Assembly: GCA_003427395.1 (NCBI GenBank) | Contig: BFEA01000026.1 | Span: 3,494,868 to 3,521,582, forward strand | Source of the DNA: Chara braunii | Taxonomy: Eukaryota; Streptophyta; Charophyceae; Charales; Characeae | DNA: 26,715 bases | Reading direction: 5' to 3' | Shown here: positions 26,674-26,715 of the stretch, one piece after another | Position numbering within the stretch: the first letter of the stretch is position 1 | Layout: every line of letters starts with the position of its first letter | Notes under the pieces: model-generated | What the model was told of the DNA's origin: nothing | What the model saw: only the letters and a program-made list of their open reading frames with translations | Database searches by the model: none | Made by a program: the position numbers and the translations under genes

Positions 26674-26715
26674 GACCCCTGCGCAAGGATGACACGCATA
26701 AATCGAGAAATGGTC
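26624..26715 (+). ncRNA. U6: U6 spliceosomal snRNA (3' end cut by window)
   Basis: The RNA begins with the plant-type 5' stem GTCC-TTCG-GGAC. The ACAGAGA box (26657-26663), which contacts the 5' splice site, and the catalytic AGC triad (26669-26671) are intact. The internal stem-loop and the U4-pairing region (TGCGCAAGGATGACACGCA) follow. Compared with the usual plant U6, the 5' stem is one base pair shorter on both sides. That paired change keeps the hairpin and argues for a functional gene. Ninety-two of about 102 nt are present; the Pol III T-run terminator is outside. Upstream, TATATT abuts the 5' end (26618-26623). No TATA box is seen near -30, nor a full upstream sequence element near -60 to -70 where angiosperms have them, so either the promoter differs or this is a retroposed copy. 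Confidence 0.97.

Noticed and set aside
1-26715. CRISPR arrays, bacterial operons, rRNA genes
   Set aside because: The repeats are two- to five-copy tandem duplications without regular unique spacers, and no rRNA core sequences were recognised. Splice sites and U6 mark the DNA as eukaryotic.

Overview
The window looks like nuclear DNA from a green plant lineage (streptophyte). The U6 snRNA at the right end has the plant-type short 5' stem (GTCC-TTCG-GGAC). The left end carries a C-terminal exon resembling plant pyruvate decarboxylase, with a spliceosomal acceptor and donor. Plant telo-box motifs, tRNA-derived SINEs and a LINE relic fit the same picture. The very low gene density, abundant microsatellites and kilobase-scale tandem duplications suggest a large repeat-rich genome. 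A charophyte alga or bryophyte is my guess; the sequence does not prove it.

Layout. 1-136 is a CA microsatellite. 409-552 is the last coding exon of a thiamine-diphosphate (pyruvate decarboxylase-like) enzyme whose body lies to the left. 820-1140 holds local duplications. 1670-5240 is repeat-dominated: two CT microsatellites each interrupted by a single N, two copies of one tRNA-derived SINE family in opposite orientations, GAT/GAG repeats and a G-quadruplex-prone G/T tract. 5240-8590 shows no recognisable gene. 8596-9215 is a 290-bp tandem duplication, 9950-10160 a three-copy 70-bp repeat, and 10437-10674 an N gap with identical 89-bp edges. 11200-13030 is AT-rich and dotted with GC-rich hairpins, one family of which occurs three times.

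13034-15268 is the most gene-like and most novel part. Two tandem, diverged copies of an unrecognised two-module protein gene lie head to tail on the plus strand. Both are interrupted by stops or frame shifts. Each has a conserved start region, an N-terminal module, a helical-looking C-terminal module and an acidic tail.

16540-19840 is dominated by a decayed minus-strand non-LTR retrotransposon (LINE) whose reverse-transcriptase motifs can be read in order across several frames, with four nested tandem duplications toward its 3' side. 20080-20461 is a candidate MITE. 20863-21542 is a 340-bp tandem duplication that copies the start of a small ORF.

23445-26620 is a repeat-rich stretch with a striking density of CACGTG (G-box) motifs, poly(C)-GGT tracts and a degenerate tandem repeat carrying plant snRNA upstream-element-like sequence. 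It leads into the U6 snRNA gene, which the window end cuts about 10 nt short.

No operon-like or cooperative gene set is visible. The supported units are the U6 gene, the decarboxylase exon, the duplicated unknown gene pair and transposon remains.
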